Assembly (NCBI GenBank): GCA_030710605.1
Contig: CP092872.1
Coordinates: 92,080,127 to 92,144,126, forward strand
DNA length: 64,000 nt
Source: Cordylochernes scorpioides
Lineage: Eukaryota > Arthropoda > Arachnida > Pseudoscorpiones > Chernetidae
Direction: 5' to 3'
The notes under the pieces were generated by a model. The model did not search any database, was not told the origin of the DNA, and saw only the letters and a list, made by a program, of their open reading frames with translations. The number at the start of each line of letters is the position of its first letter. The first letter of the stretch is position 1. The position numbers and the translations under genes are program-made. Below are positions 11,358 through 21,343 of this stretch, in pieces.

Positions 11358-11565
11358 ATGAAAAATAGACACTTCGGCCAGTTAGAGTTTTTTTTTTCGA
11401 AAAATCACGTGAGAACGCCCTTGCAACCTCAGAACAATTTTTAACGCCTTGCCAAATGCTTTATTTTTATTTACTTCTCCTGACGAAGACAAAAGATTTT
11501 TGTAGAAACGTTGAGAATACTAAAAAAACTCTAACTGGCCGAAGTGTCTATTTTTCACAGAAATC
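11358..11565. repeat. Inverted pair of a CTGACGA-family unit
   Basis: A short left arm with GACACTTCGGCCAGTTAGAG (11371-11390) is the reverse complement of the right arm near 11534-11553. Between them lies the hammerhead-like core at 11480-11508. The same arrangement recurs at 52893-53112. Confidence 0.7.
11480..11508 (+). ncRNA. Hammerhead-like core (CTGACGA, long stem, GAAA)
   Basis: CTGACGA is followed by AGACAAAA, a short loop and its near-complement TTTTTGTA, then GAAACG. This is the box order of a hammerhead core with an A/T-rich stem II. After GAAACG a GTTGAG/CTCTAAC helix closes over an A-rich loop, where stem III would be. The partner position has a bulge and the cleavage triplet is not convincing. 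Compare the cleaner copy at 53037-53065. Confidence 0.45.
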
Positions 11566-11768
11566 AATTATTTTATTATATGGTCATTTCGTAGAAAATA
11601 AGGAAAGATAAACCTCTATCTTTCAGGATGATACGCTAATTTATTTAATTTTTAAACTTATTTAACATGAAAAAGAAGAACAGAAAAACAATGATCGAAA
11701 GATGCAGAGTAAAAAAAAAATCTTTGTTAATAATAAAAAACATAAAGACATATCCTGATTGTTTATAT

Positions 11769-11905
11769 GAGCATTTTTAGATGGAAGAGCGCTATCTAGT
11801 GTCATAAAAATAAACTAAACGTTAATTTAGCCTGTTCAAAGATATTTCATCGTTTAGTTGATTTTTGTTCCACTAGATTGCGCTCTACCATCTGAAATGC
11901 TCATG
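11769..11905. repeat. Palindromic repeat of the 'GAGCATTT...GCGCTCT' family
   Basis: GAGCATTTTTAGATGGAAGA at the left pairs with the right arm ending in TCTGAAATGCTCATG. Arms are about 60 bp and diverged. The same family makes the palindrome at 47885-48035. Confidence 0.7.
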
Positions 11906-12004
11906 TGTGCGGTCAGGAAATGCCAATTTTGTTTTCAATATCAACATCTGACCATTTTTCTTATTTTTTTACATAATTTAATAAAATATTGAATATGTTA
12001 TAAC

Positions 12005-12085
12005 ACCTTGATAAAGGTTGGCGTTCAGCCAACTGAAATATTGGTAAAATAAATGATATTTTGATCCAATATATGCCTTTTTAAT
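12005..12085 (+). ncRNA. Penelope-like repeat unit with stem-loop and GAAATATTGG
   Basis: CCTTGATAAAGG is followed by TTGGC, loop GTTCA and GCCAA, then CTGAAATATTGG; about 40 bases later comes CCAATATATGCC. The stem-loop plus GAAA resembles hammerhead stem II and box. ATATTGG can pair with CCAATAT so that A15.1-U16.1 and an allowed cleavage base (A) fall in place, giving stem III. The first box is CTTGATAA rather than CTGANGA and no stem I is evident. Other copies lie near 22850, 37750, 48625, 51830, 51950 and 52020. Confidence 0.45.
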
Positions 12086-13084
12086 TAAAGTTAATAATAT
12101 TTGTTAATTAAAACAAAATTAAATGTTATAAAACTCCTTCTCTATGGGATCTGTGACTCACGGCTTGTAAAGCTTATTTTTGCTAACAAGGATCTTAATA
12201 TTTCTGTAAAGGTTGTCCTCAGAGTTCTGAAATTGGTCTATAGAAGATTTTATGTCTTTTTTTTTTTCGACGTTAAAAGCGGCTTTATCTTATATAGCGT
12301 CTATAGGGACATCGTCATCTTGGAGGGAAGTCTTGACTTTGTCACGGCTGTGGAATCCTGGAGTTAGAAGCAAAAGATGTAGTTCACAGAACCCAAGGCC
12401 TCAAGGTCTGCTAGCGATCTTCAGTTTGTCTTCCACAATCTACCCAGCATCTTTACCAAAATATTTCCTGAATGAAATTTCTATAGTCACTAAATGCGAC
12501 AATGATTTAATTAACAATTACAAATATTATGAAAAAGGTATCTCCTTATCGTGCAACTGAAAGTTTCTGATGGTTTGCGCCATCTATCGGAATAAATATA
12601 AACTATTCTCGTTAATTACAAATATGATTCTATACCTTCTATTAATAACTTCATATTCTTCGCTGAATATATTACTATTTCAGATAAGCTTGTTGAAGAG
12701 CTGCTCTCGAAAGCTTACCCTCTCGCAATCTAATAAACGAATTTCTTTGCTAATATAATTCTGTTTATAATATACAACATATATGAAATTTGAAACTCTT
12801 AATTATCGATATTTCGATATTTTTCAAATAAAACGTATTTCTATACTGCACTTTCTGTGATGTAAAAAAATTGGGAGGGCCTGACTCATAAGTGGTTTCT
12901 CCAGTTAATTCTTCTCCAGGCGCCGTTCGTGTATTTCATAGACAGATTGAGGCGTTACGTCTAATAGATATTATATGTCCAAAAAGAAAACACTTTTGAA
13001 AATCGTGCCACCTATCGCCAAAAATGATAACTATTTACTCAACATATAATTATAAAATTCTTATATAGATTTGAATATTAAAAA

Positions 13085-13290
13085 AGGCATCTCCTTATCG
13101 TGCAACTGAAAGTTGCTGATGGCTTGCGCCATCTATCGGAATAAATATCAACTATTCTCGTTGATTTTTAATTATTCCAGAATTGGCCAAATACCCATTC
13201 TTGATTAATCAAGAAAAGCTAACCATGGACGCGTTTCGGGCTGTTGGCCTTCATTAGCGTGGTGCAAGCTGTACCTCAACGACCTTCTTC
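13085..13290 (-). repeat. Hammerhead-like repeat unit, about 205 bp
   Basis: On the minus strand the unit runs from GGTCGTTGAGGTACAG through a CTAATGA/GAAACGCG core (13234-13257), a TTCTTGATTAATCAAGAA hairpin, TTGGCCAATTCTGG, and a tail with GATAGATGGCGCAAGCC. The tail part is the family found as palindromes at 19409-19671 and 62764-62985. This links the core and the palindrome families into one mobile unit. Confidence 0.6.
13234..13257 (-). ncRNA. Hammerhead-like core, first box mutated
   Basis: Minus strand: CTAATGA (consensus CTGANGA), AGGCC, loop, GCCC, GAAACGCG. Upstream GGTCGTT offers only three pairs (CGT with ACG) as stem III. Probably inactive. Confidence 0.4.
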
Positions 13291-13510
13291 TTCTTCTTCT
13301 TTACTTCCTGGCTAATTGGCCTAATGTGTAAGGTCTTCTAGCTCCCAACATGGCTGCAGAACGCGAACTGGTGGCAAGGGATCCTAAGATCTGGCAGAGG
13401 AGAAGTCTTCGCAGGGGAGGAAGAAGCTTGGAGATGGCAGGAAAACAGCGCCTTGATGCAGTGAGAAGCAGGGATGGAGTCCAGTTGAGGAGGCAGGAGG
13501 TCCTGGAAGC

Positions 13511-14521
13511 CTAGAAATTGAGGGCTCTAGACTTCAAGATGGGGCAGCTTGAGGCTCTCGCCTCGTGCTTTTCTGGGAGGCCCTTGGCACAGCAGTTGGC
13601 ACATTTGGAAGTGCGCTGGTCGGCAATGGAGGGGCAGGCGCGGCCTTCATGGCCGTCTTCATCGCAGTGGAAGCACTTAGGAGCTCTGGTGCATTGGGCA
13701 GAGTTGTGGCCGAAGCCACAAGAGCGGAAGCAGACTCGGGCGTGGATGGACTCCTCGAAGTTGAGGATCACTCCATCCACCACGATCCTTCCGCGAATGC
13801 CCAGAGCTCTGAAGGTCTTGATGTTCACCTCGATGAAGGCGGTGCAGGTCCCGTTTCTGGGTGCAGAACGGTGCGCCACGCGCACCACCTTGTCCCCAGT
13901 AAGTTGTTTGACTGCAGGGGTTTCCATGAATGTCTCCTCAATGGTGGAGTTGAACGTTTCCTCGTTCACCCTGAAGAGGCAGATGTGTGGCAGGATCTCT
14001 TTCTGTTGGCGGACCCTCATACTATCCAGCTTGTTGGCCAGGGAGGTAGTGACAGCTGGGATGGTGTTGGAGTTACTGGAGTGGAGGACCAGCTTCCCCT
14101 TGTTTCGCAGGGAAGCCCAGACGCTTTGGGGGAGAGTGTGGGTAGCGCGGACAGCCTTTAACATTTCTCTGGGGTCGGCCTGCGGGTTATCAGAAATGAC
14201 CACTGTGTGGGCCTCCGATTTCTCTCCGTGGAGGGTCACTCGGGCGGCCGCCGGCTTGGAAGCGCGGGTAGGCACAGGTTTGACAAGACCTTGCAGGTTT
14301 GTTCTTTTAGCTGGTGGGTTGAGAGCCTCTGGCTGCTTCCTCTTTGTTGGGAGAGCAGCAGGAACAGGGGTGGCGGGCTTGACTGGGTCAGTCTGGGAGT
14401 AGGTGTCCTTGCAGGAAGGAGCTGGGCAGGTTTTGGTAGGGGTAGATCTAACAGAAAGGCGGGCGGAGGAGGCTTCAAGGGCTGTGAGTCTCTCCAGTAG
14501 TTGGTCGCGGTCGGCAGTCAT
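13511..14521 (-). CDS. LINE ORF1 (Gag-like nucleic-acid-binding protein), main part
   Basis: 336 codons from ATG at 14521. The N-terminal part has a leucine-rich stretch (DQLLERLTALEASS) and a basic, proline-rich linker. A middle domain (about residues 115-250) resembles the Gag-like region of Jockey/I/CR1-type LINE ORF1 proteins. The C terminus carries three CCHC-type knuckles, beginning CFRSCGFGHNSAQC, CFHCDEDGHEGRAC and CANCCAKG. It would bind element RNA and chaperone it to the target. Joined on paper to the 35-codon piece at 19030-19134, it reads through in frame, so the apparent ATG here is internal. Long frames on the opposite strand are shadows. Confidence 0.85.
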   Translation of the reverse strand: MTADRDQLLERLTALEASSARLSVRSTPTKTCPAPSCKDTYSQTDPVKPATPVPAALPTKRKQPEALNPPAKRTNLQGLVKPVPTRASKPAAARVTLHGEKSEAHTVVISDNPQADPREMLKAVRATHTLPQSVWASLRNKGKLVLHSSNSNTIPAVTTSLANKLDSMRVRQQKEILPHICLFRVNEETFNSTIEETFMETPAVKQLTGDKVVRVAHRSAPRNGTCTAFIEVNIKTFRALGIRGRIVVDGVILNFEESIHARVCFRSCGFGHNSAQCTRAPKCFHCDEDGHEGRACPSIADQRTSKCANCCAKGLPEKHEARASSCPILKSRALNF

Positions 14522-14848
14522 ACGACTACATTACTCCCCTCCCAGTAACTAAGTTACGTTTCAACAATAAACAAGATTTTGAATTTTTTTTTTAAATATA
14601 ACATTTCTACACTAGGCAGTATATGGGAGTAATACTCAGTACTACAACAAGATATGTACCTTTCAGTAAATATAATTTCTTATTCTTGAAATCTCACAGG
14701 AAGTCGAATTGTTCTTCCGGAACGCGATGTTTTAGCAGTAGGCTCCGAAGTCATGTCATCAGAAACCTTAGGTCTTGTCCCAACTGGCTGTGGCGTAACA
14801 AGGTCATCAGAGTCTATATCTGCCAATATATAGGCAGGTCGCAGTCTA

Positions 14849-15680
14849 TCAATGGAAACTTTCGTTTCTGCCCTTAACACAAATTGTGAAATATTTGTCA
14901 GTTCTGGAGAGGACAATATAAGGTCCTTCGTATGGTGCTTCTAGGGATTTCTTTATCCTGTCAACACGGAGAAAAACATGTGAACAGGTTGACAACTCCT
15001 TTGGCACAAATATTTTCTGAGAAGTATTAACTCTAACTTGTCTTGGTCCCATGAGTTCAATTTGCTTCTGGAGTTTAGCAACAAAAGTTTCAGGTAAAGA
15101 ATAAATCTTGGTTTCACACAAGAATTCTCCTGGAAGTCGAATATCTTGTCCATAAACTAACTTTGCAATTGTATATTTGGCATTTTCCTGCAACGGTGAG
15201 CGTAACCCTAAAAGGATAGTTGGAAGTGTTTCACTCCACACTTTGCTATTGTGAGCTCTCAACGCAGCTTTAATGGTTCTGTGAAAACGTTCAATTTTGC
15301 CATTGCACTGTGGGTGGTAAGCTGTAGTGTGTTGCATTTTAAATCCACACAGTTTAGACAGGCCCTTGAATGTTTCAGAGGTGAATTGTGCCCCACGATC
15401 AGAAATCAGCTTCTGCGGAGTTCCGAACCGTGCTATCCAATTTTCATAGAAGGGTCAAGCTACTCTCTCTGCTGATATGTTCTCTAGCGGAATGGCTTCC
15501 ATCCAATTGGTGAATCTATCAATACATGTAAGGCAGTAGGTATAGCCATTTGATGGAAGCAGAGGACCCACGAGATCAATATGGACTTCCGTAAATCTCT
15601 CTGTAGATTCCTGGAATTCACTTATATTTGATTTGGTATGTCGAGTTACTTTATTTTTCTGACAAGGAATGCAACATCTA
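14849..15680 (-). pseudogene. Element A integrase, disrupted
   Basis: The retroviral-type integrase core can be read: IDLVGPL (first Asp), ISDRGAQF (second Asp) and NGKIERFHRTI (Glu), making the DDE triad that joins element cDNA to chromosomal DNA. An in-frame TGA at 15455-15457 interrupts the core between the first and second Asp, and a T-run frameshift near 15700 separates it from RNase H. The C-terminal part, about 160 codons, is intact and runs to the region before the polypurine tract. It was part of a Gag-Pol polyprotein. Domain order RT-RH-IN places it in Ty3/gypsy, not copia. Confidence 0.85.
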
Positions 15681-15689
15681 GTCCATTGT

Positions 15690-17800
15690 CGAACATCTTT
15701 TTTTTATATTAGTCCAAATAAAGTTTGATGACATTTGCTTAACAGTAGATCTGATACCTGGATGGGATAAGCCATGAATTTGTTGAAACATCCTAAATCT
15801 AAAAGATTCTGGAATATAAGGCCTAATATGATTTGTAGATGTGTCACACCACAAGTATTTCCCAGATGAAAGAGGATATTGCTTGAAATTCAATAATTTT
15901 GATGTACTTTGTAAGATTCTAAGCTCCTCATCATTTCTTTGTCTTTCAGCAATTTCATCATAATCAAGCAAAGTTAATTCTTTAATTCTTGAAGGAGCAT
16001 CAGCAACAATATTGTCTTGTCCTTTAATATGCCGAATATCAGTTGAAAATTGTGATATAAACTGCAATTGTCGCAATTGTCTTGGAGTTGCTTTTTCAGA
16101 TTTCTGCACGAAAGCATATATTAATGGCTTATGATCTGTGAAAATCACAAACTCTCTTCCTTCTAACAAATATTTGAAATTTATTTAATCGTAGAAACTT
16201 TCTCCTTGGGATATTAAAAATATAAAGTTAAGTGCCAGGAGAAAATTTCTCCTGGCACTTAACTTTATATTTTTAAATATTTGAAATGTTTAATTGAGAG
16301 ATAAATTGAAAGAATTTCTTTTTCATAGGTGCTGTAATTCTTTTGTGTATAATTTATTTTTTTAGAAAAAAATGCGACAGGTCTCCACATTCCATTTTCG
16401 TTTTGTTGAATTACCCCTCCAATTGCTGAATCCGATGCATCTGCACTTAGTGACAGGGGTAGTTCAGGATGGGGAAAGGATAATAAAGTTGCATTTATTA
16501 ATTTTTGTTTACACATTTCAAATTGAATCTGAGCTTCCTTTGTACAATGGATTTTACGCTTATCTTTTTTCCTTGCACCTCTAAGGTATTCATGTAAAAT
16601 TGCTTGAGTTTGTGCCGCATCTTTTGAATATCTTCTATAAAAATTGATCATGCCTAGAAAAGTTCGAAGGTCATGAACAGTTTCAGGTAACTTGTAGTCA
16701 ACAATTGCTTGTACTTTATCAGGCAAAGGTTTTGAACCTTCTGGTGTAACAAGATATCCTAGAAAATTCAATTCAGTTACACCAAATATAGATTTCGAAA
16801 CGTTTATTTTGAGACCATATTTATTTAGTCTTTCAAAAATAATTTTGAGATGTCTAGAATGTTCTACCTCACTAGCCGATGCAATTAATATATCATCTAA
16901 ATAGGGAAAGACAAAATCTAAGCCCCATAAAACTTCATGTATAAATCGTTGGAAAGATGATGGTGCATTTTTAAGGCCAAAATTCATTACATTATATTCA
17001 TGAAGTCCGAATGGTGTAATTATAGCTGTTTTGCATTTATCTTTTTCTTCAATTGGTATCTGAAAATATGCTTTAAGCAAATCAATTTTGGAAAATACCT
17101 TGGCGTCTTTTAAAATATGATGAAAATCTTCAATGTGTGGTACAGGATATCTGTCTGTGACAGTTTTAGCATTAAGTTGTCTATAGTCACCACATAATCG
17201 GAAAGAACCATCTTTCTTGGCAACCATATGTAATGGACTAGCCCAATGAGATTTTGATGGTCGTATGATATCATTTTCCAACATAAATTTAAATTCCTGC
17301 TTAGCAATCGCAAGTCGCTTGGGATCAAGCTGTCTTGCTTTTGAGTGTACAGGAGGTCCTTCAGTTATTATGAAATGTTTTACATCATGTTCTGGTTTAG
17401 TCGGAAATAATGCAGGTTTGGTTATATTAGGGTAATTAGATAATAATTTTGAAAAATTTACATTATTGCAAAGTGTCACTATATTATTATTTTCTGTAAT
17501 AGATGTTATAACTCCATTTATTGCTAAATTGGTAATACCGTCAATTAATTTTCTTTTATTTATATCGATAAGTAAGTTAAATTTGTTTAGAAAATCAGCT
17601 CCTAAGATGCCTTTGTTCACCTTGGCTACCACAAATGGCCATTGAAATTCCCGGCGTAACCCTAGAACCAAGGTTAAAATTTTGACACCATAGGTTTCAA
17701 TTTCTGAACCATTCGCAGCATAGAACTTGTAGTCGCTTTTACGTTTTTCATTTTTATTAGGAGGTACAATGCTGACATCAGCTCCACTGTCGATTTAAAA
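15690..17800 (-). pseudogene. Element A protease-reverse transcriptase-RNase H, disrupted
   Basis: Starting upstream, the aspartic protease motif DSGADVSIVP follows an in-frame TAA. Next come GADFL, the reverse transcriptase fingers (PLHMVAKKDGSFRLCGDYRQLN), the catalytic FPYLDD and the thumb. RNase H is complete in its key residues (SADASD, YEKEIL, FTDHKPL, VADAPSR). The RT frame, 16265-17671, is 468 codons long. It ends early because a 94-bp insertion (16181-16274) breaks the sequence between KHFKYL and LEGREFV. This enzyme would have made the cDNA in cytoplasmic particles. The intact catalytic residues suggest moderate age. Confidence 0.9.
16168..16287. mobile_element. 94-bp fold-back insertion with 13-bp target duplication
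   Basis: AAATATTTGAAAT stands on both sides (16168-16180 and 16275-16287) of a 94-bp insert. Most of the insert (16217-16273) is a perfect palindrome with arms of about 28 bp and one central base. The insertion is inside the RNase H-RT junction of element A. A 13-bp duplication suits a target-primed (LINE or Penelope-like) event better than a DNA transposon. Confidence 0.8.
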
Positions 17801-17919
17801 TTGTAGGCCAGAATTTTTATCTTTTATAAATAGACGATATTTGCAGCAACTATTTAAATTATCTGCCGTAGACACTGCCGCCTGTTCTACTGCAGTCTGG
17901 AGTTTTCCTGATTTTTGCG

Positions 17920-18719
17920 TCTTATTTATTACCCACTTGCAAGGAGGCTTGCATTTCTCAGGAATACAACGAGCCCCAAATCGAAAGTGGTAATAACAAA
18001 AGCTGCCATTTGGATCGTATTTTCTACGGATTCGGCTACTGGATCTAGATCGTTGGTGTGAGTTCTAAATGATGGCCTTGATCTTGACAGGTTAATTTCA
18101 GCTACTTGTTTTTCAAGTGAAGATATTTTTTTTAACAGGTTCTCCATAACATTATGAGAGGTTTGTGAAGAACTAGCCCCACAGACATCAGGAGAAAAAG
18201 TCATGTCCATAATCTTATCCGCCATAGATGCTAATTTTGTCACATCTTCATCACTTACAAGCAATATGCTTCTCATTGAGTCAGGTAATTTCTCCAGTCA
18301 TAAGGTCTTAATTAAATTAGAAGATATATCACTAGTGGCTAAAGATCTCAATTTTTGTAACATTTGACTTGGCTTCATATTTCCAAGTTCTATTCCTGAG
18401 ATAAGTTTTTTAATTCGAACACTTTCAATATCATTAAATATATTTAAAAGGCGTGTTTTAGATTCAGTGTATTTAAATTTACTATCGAGAGTAATTATAT
18501 CCCAAACATTTTCAATGTATTTTGGCTCAAATTTTACAATTAAGTAATTAAACTTTGTTTCTTCGGATGTTATCGCATTTATGTTAAATTGAGCTTCAAC
18601 TTGATAAAACCAAATTTCAGGTTTATCAGTCCAAAATGGAGGTATTTTAATGCTTTTACCTTATTAATTTCTTGAGTAGACTCAGCTTCCATTCTTGCAT
18701 GTTCTTTTTTATCTTCCAT
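17920..18719 (-). pseudogene. Element A Gag, disrupted
   Basis: ATG at 18719 follows the primer-site region by about 35 bp. Reading with a frameshift after codon 20 gives PPFWTDKPEIWFYQVEAQF and a KFNYLIVKFEP stretch, typical of the capsid start in one insect-type gypsy group. A coiled segment and a Cys-rich tail follow at 17929-18276. Several frame breaks make it a pseudogene. It would have formed the particle that holds element RNA. Confidence 0.75.
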
Positions 18720-18753
18720 CTTTTCGAGAAAAACAAATAATACGGCTCACCAA

Positions 18754-19029
18754 TGTTGGTTGTTGTGTGCTATCCTAAAAATAAGGAAAAGATATGCAAC
18801 CAAAAATTAAAGTTTACTACTCATTCTTTTTCTAATGTTACAAACAAAAAATATATTTTTTTAAGAGCTCAAAAATTTACATACATCACACTTTTTATAT
18901 CAACGAATTTCTAATTTTTTGAGAGTTCTAATATTTACATACATCTCACTTTTTATATCAACGAATTTCTCAATTCTATTATATACAAAACACAAAGTAT
19001 AATACAAAATAGATTATTATACGACTACA
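18754..19029 (-). repeat. Element A 5' LTR
   Basis: On the minus strand it starts TGTAGTCGTATAATAATC and ends ACAACAACCAACA, giving the TG...CA boundaries. It is followed by TTGGTGAGCCG, the primer-binding region. Length is 276 bp. The matching 3' LTR is reduced to TGTAGTCG(TAT) at 14520-14530. Confidence 0.75.
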
Positions 19030-19134
19030 CATATGGGGAATCGTGGCCATCTGCGAAGTTACTTGCTGTTCACCTTCTTCGGCGGGCGTAACTTCAGTGT
19101 CAGCATTGTTGGTCTTTTTCTTTCCTCTTCCCAT
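19030..19134 (-). pseudogene. LINE ORF1 N-terminal 35 codons, cut off by element A
   Basis: ATG at 19134 opens a basic start (MGRGKKKTN) and ends with codon ATG at 19030, where the LTR begins. The same ATG codon opens the downstream piece at 14521, so the target was cut at this codon. Upstream, 19135-19410, is the probable 5' UTR. Confidence 0.65.
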
Positions 19135-19408
19135 ATTGATGGAGGAGGGTACGGGCTCTGGAGAGCAGTAGCAGTAGAGCCGGGAGTTTTCAGGGAGGTA
19201 CTCAGAGAAGAGATCTTCTCTGCATGAAATCTGGGGGTGAACTGGAAAAAAAAACGAGTGAAAACAAAAAAAAAAAAACGACCACGATCCTGAGAAATTT
19301 TACCACAGCCTGGTTGGTCAACGACCAAAACGATTGGTCATTTAAGGCATCCCGAAAAATCATGAAACGGGTAGTTAAGGCCAGAATTGCGTGAGACCGC
19401 GACACAAT

Positions 19409-19671
19409 GTGAAAAAAATAGTACAAATGTAATATTGTACTGGGATATGGTGCATAATTATGAAAAAAGGCATCTCCTTATCGTGCAACTGAAAGTTGCT
19501 GATGGCTTGCGCCATCTATCGGAATAAATATCAACTATTCTCGTTGATTTTTAATTATTTCAGAATTGGCCAAATACCAAATACTTTCAGTTGCACGATA
19601 AAGAGATGCCTTTTTTTCATAATTATGCACCTTATCCCAGTACAATATCACATTTGTACTATTTTTTTCAT
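19409..19671. repeat. Inverted pair of the 'GATAGATGGCGCAAGCC' family
   Basis: The left arm (TGTGAAAAAAATAGTACAAA through GTTGCTGATGG) is matched in reverse complement by the right arm ending near 19671. Arms are about 90 bp. The family tail is the one seen at 13085 and 62764. Confidence 0.75.
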
Positions 19672-19855
19672 ATTTGAATATATTAACATATATTCAACAT
19701 AAAGTTGCGGGAGGATTTTATTCATGTACCTAGAGAGGCCCTTTAATTATGCACCAAAACGATGCATTACGCTCATCACCAGAGTAAAAAACCTAAATTC
19801 GACCCATTTCATAAATCCGCTCTTAGGATGTTATGAAATCAAAGCCGCCCCTGTA

Positions 19856-19878
19856 CTGATGAAGGCCATTAACCGAAA
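19856..19878 (+). ncRNA. Hammerhead-like core (CTGATGA ... GAAACCATG)
   Basis: CTGATGA, AGGCC, loop, AACC, GAAACCATG. Flanking CCTGTA and TACAGG are also complementary and are kept in the degenerate copy near 38985. Stem II is weak here. The same family at 21849 has a perfect stem II. Confidence 0.45.
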
Positions 19879-20071
19879 CCATGATATACAGGTTGTTGGC
19901 TTTTGTCTGAATTTGCCAAACCTGGCATTGTGGATCATTCTTCTTCACCACTAGTAAAGTTTTTGGACTAGGGTGATGAATACATCGTTCTGTTGTATAA
20001 TTAAAGGGAGAGGTGTCTCTATCTAGGTACATAAACATATATCAACTAAATTGAATAAGCTATATATATAA

Positions 20072-20992
20072 ACTAGCGGACATACCCGGCTTTGCCCGGG
20101 TTTTACCCGAGTAAAGGTTTGTCTAACGAACATTTGTTAAAACAATTCTCTATAAACTTATTTAAAAATATAATAGATATATTTTGATAATTTGAAACTC
20201 GTAAATTTGAATCTCTCGATAAAGTGATCATTTTTTCCCGGTCCCTGTGTGCCGTGTCATCCTGAATTTTGGCTTTCCTAATTTTCTACATTACAAAATC
20301 ATCGTTTTATCTATTGAACATTATTTCCCGGTCCCTTGAAAAATACTCGAAAATAATAGATATATTTTGATAATTTGAAACTCGTATATTTGAATCTCTC
20401 GATAAAGTGATCATTTTTTCCCGGTCCCTGTGTGCCGTGTCATTCTGAATTTTGGCTTTCCTAATTTTTTACATTACATCGTTTTATCTAGTGAACATTT
20501 TTTCCCTGTCCCTTGAAAAATACTCGATAAGTTGAATAAAATCATGGTCGTTTATGGAAGATGGACGGAGTTCCCGGAGGTCATCTTGGGCAAGCCTCCG
20601 CGAGGCTTTTTTTCTTGTCTACTTGTCACAGCTGTGTCACCAACTCTGCCCCCGCGCGCCAGGACATCTTGACCCCTCTGATTGGTCGGTGGGTACTTGG
20701 ACTGTCCATCCGGCCGGCGGCCGGACGATTACATTCTCTCGACAGGGGGGTTGGGCAGACCTAAGCCTATCTCCGTCGTAAGGCGGCGCTGCTTGCGAGT
20801 TAAAGCTACAAATCTGCAAATAACTCTAAGGATATTCAAGATATTCAAGAAATTATTTTTCGAAACCCTTTCCGGGGATATACCTAATAATATTCCAAAA
20901 TTTCACAGCGATTGGATGTATGGTGTTTGAATCTATAGAGAACACACACACACACACAGACAGACATTCATTTATATATATATATATATATA
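20072..20992 (+). mobile_element. Non-autonomous element with CCCGGC-type head, copy 1
   Basis: It starts ACTAGCGGACATACCCGGCT with a CCCGGC..GCCCGGG hairpin and ends in (CA)n, (CAGA)n, CATTCATTTATATATA. Inside are two tandem units of about 170 bp (near 20181-20345 and 20353-20520), each with CTCGATAAAGTGATCATTTT. The head and microsatellite-bearing tail resemble the widespread mini-me type repeats of invertebrates; I do not know the mobilising enzyme. No coding capacity is convincing. Confidence 0.55.
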
Positions 20993-20997
20993 GATAT

Positions 20998-21343
20998 ACT
21001 AGGCGGGTGACCCGGGCTTCGCCCCGGGATTGACCCGTGTGCATATCTACCCGAGTGATATATATTTAGATATTTTTATAATTGTTTGTTATTAGCATTA
21101 TATATTTGTTTGCATCAGCATAATTTAATCTAATCTTTGATAGAGGGCGCTGTTCGTGAGCTAAGTAGAATAATTTGAATATATAGTTTTAATAAATTAT
21201 TTATATATATTTTTATAAATAGCCTATCGTCTCTCCCGTATTTTTTTTTTTTTTTTTACCTATGTATGGAAATTTTGGTTTGAATTAGTGAACTACTGCG
21301 AATTTGTATACCGGACATACAAACAAACAAACATACAAAATTG
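20998..21343 (+). mobile_element. CCCGGGC-head element, copy 2 (short)
   Basis: ACTAGGCGGGTGACCCGGGC with a perfect hairpin opens the copy, which ends in a (CAAA)n-type tail. Together copies 1 and 2 are bracketed by an identical 26-bp direct repeat, 20044-20069 and 21344-21369. Confidence 0.5.

Larger units (their letters stand above)
14523..19029 (-). mobile_element. Ty3/gypsy element A, decayed, one LTR nearly lost
   Basis: On the minus strand the order is LTR (18754-19029), gag, protease, reverse transcriptase, RNase H, integrase, polypurine tract (about 14531-14543), and a remnant of only 8-11 nt of the 3' LTR. It lies inside LINE ORF1; a possible TATG target duplication flanks it (19030-19033 and 14519-14522), but the second copy could instead come from LTR sequence. 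Stops, a frameshift at a T run near 15700 and a 94-bp insertion disable the polyprotein. Confidence 0.85.
13272..19410 (-). mobile_element. Non-LTR element with ORF1 only, split by Ty3/gypsy element A
   Basis: The two halves are 19030-19410 (5' UTR and ORF1 start) and 13272-14521 (rest of ORF1 and 3' end). The downstream half ends in a (GAA)n tail near 13275-13290. Between the ORF1 stop at 13511 and the tail there are only about 220 bp, with no endonuclease or reverse transcriptase. Since both ends appear present, this looks like an ORF1-only derivative, comparable in layout to mammalian HAL1 elements. The split is explained by element A at 14523-19029. Confidence 0.6.

Noticed and set aside
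13518-14402. 294-codon plus-strand frame
   Set aside because: Antisense shadow of LINE ORF1; no domain, whereas the minus frame carries CCHC knuckles.
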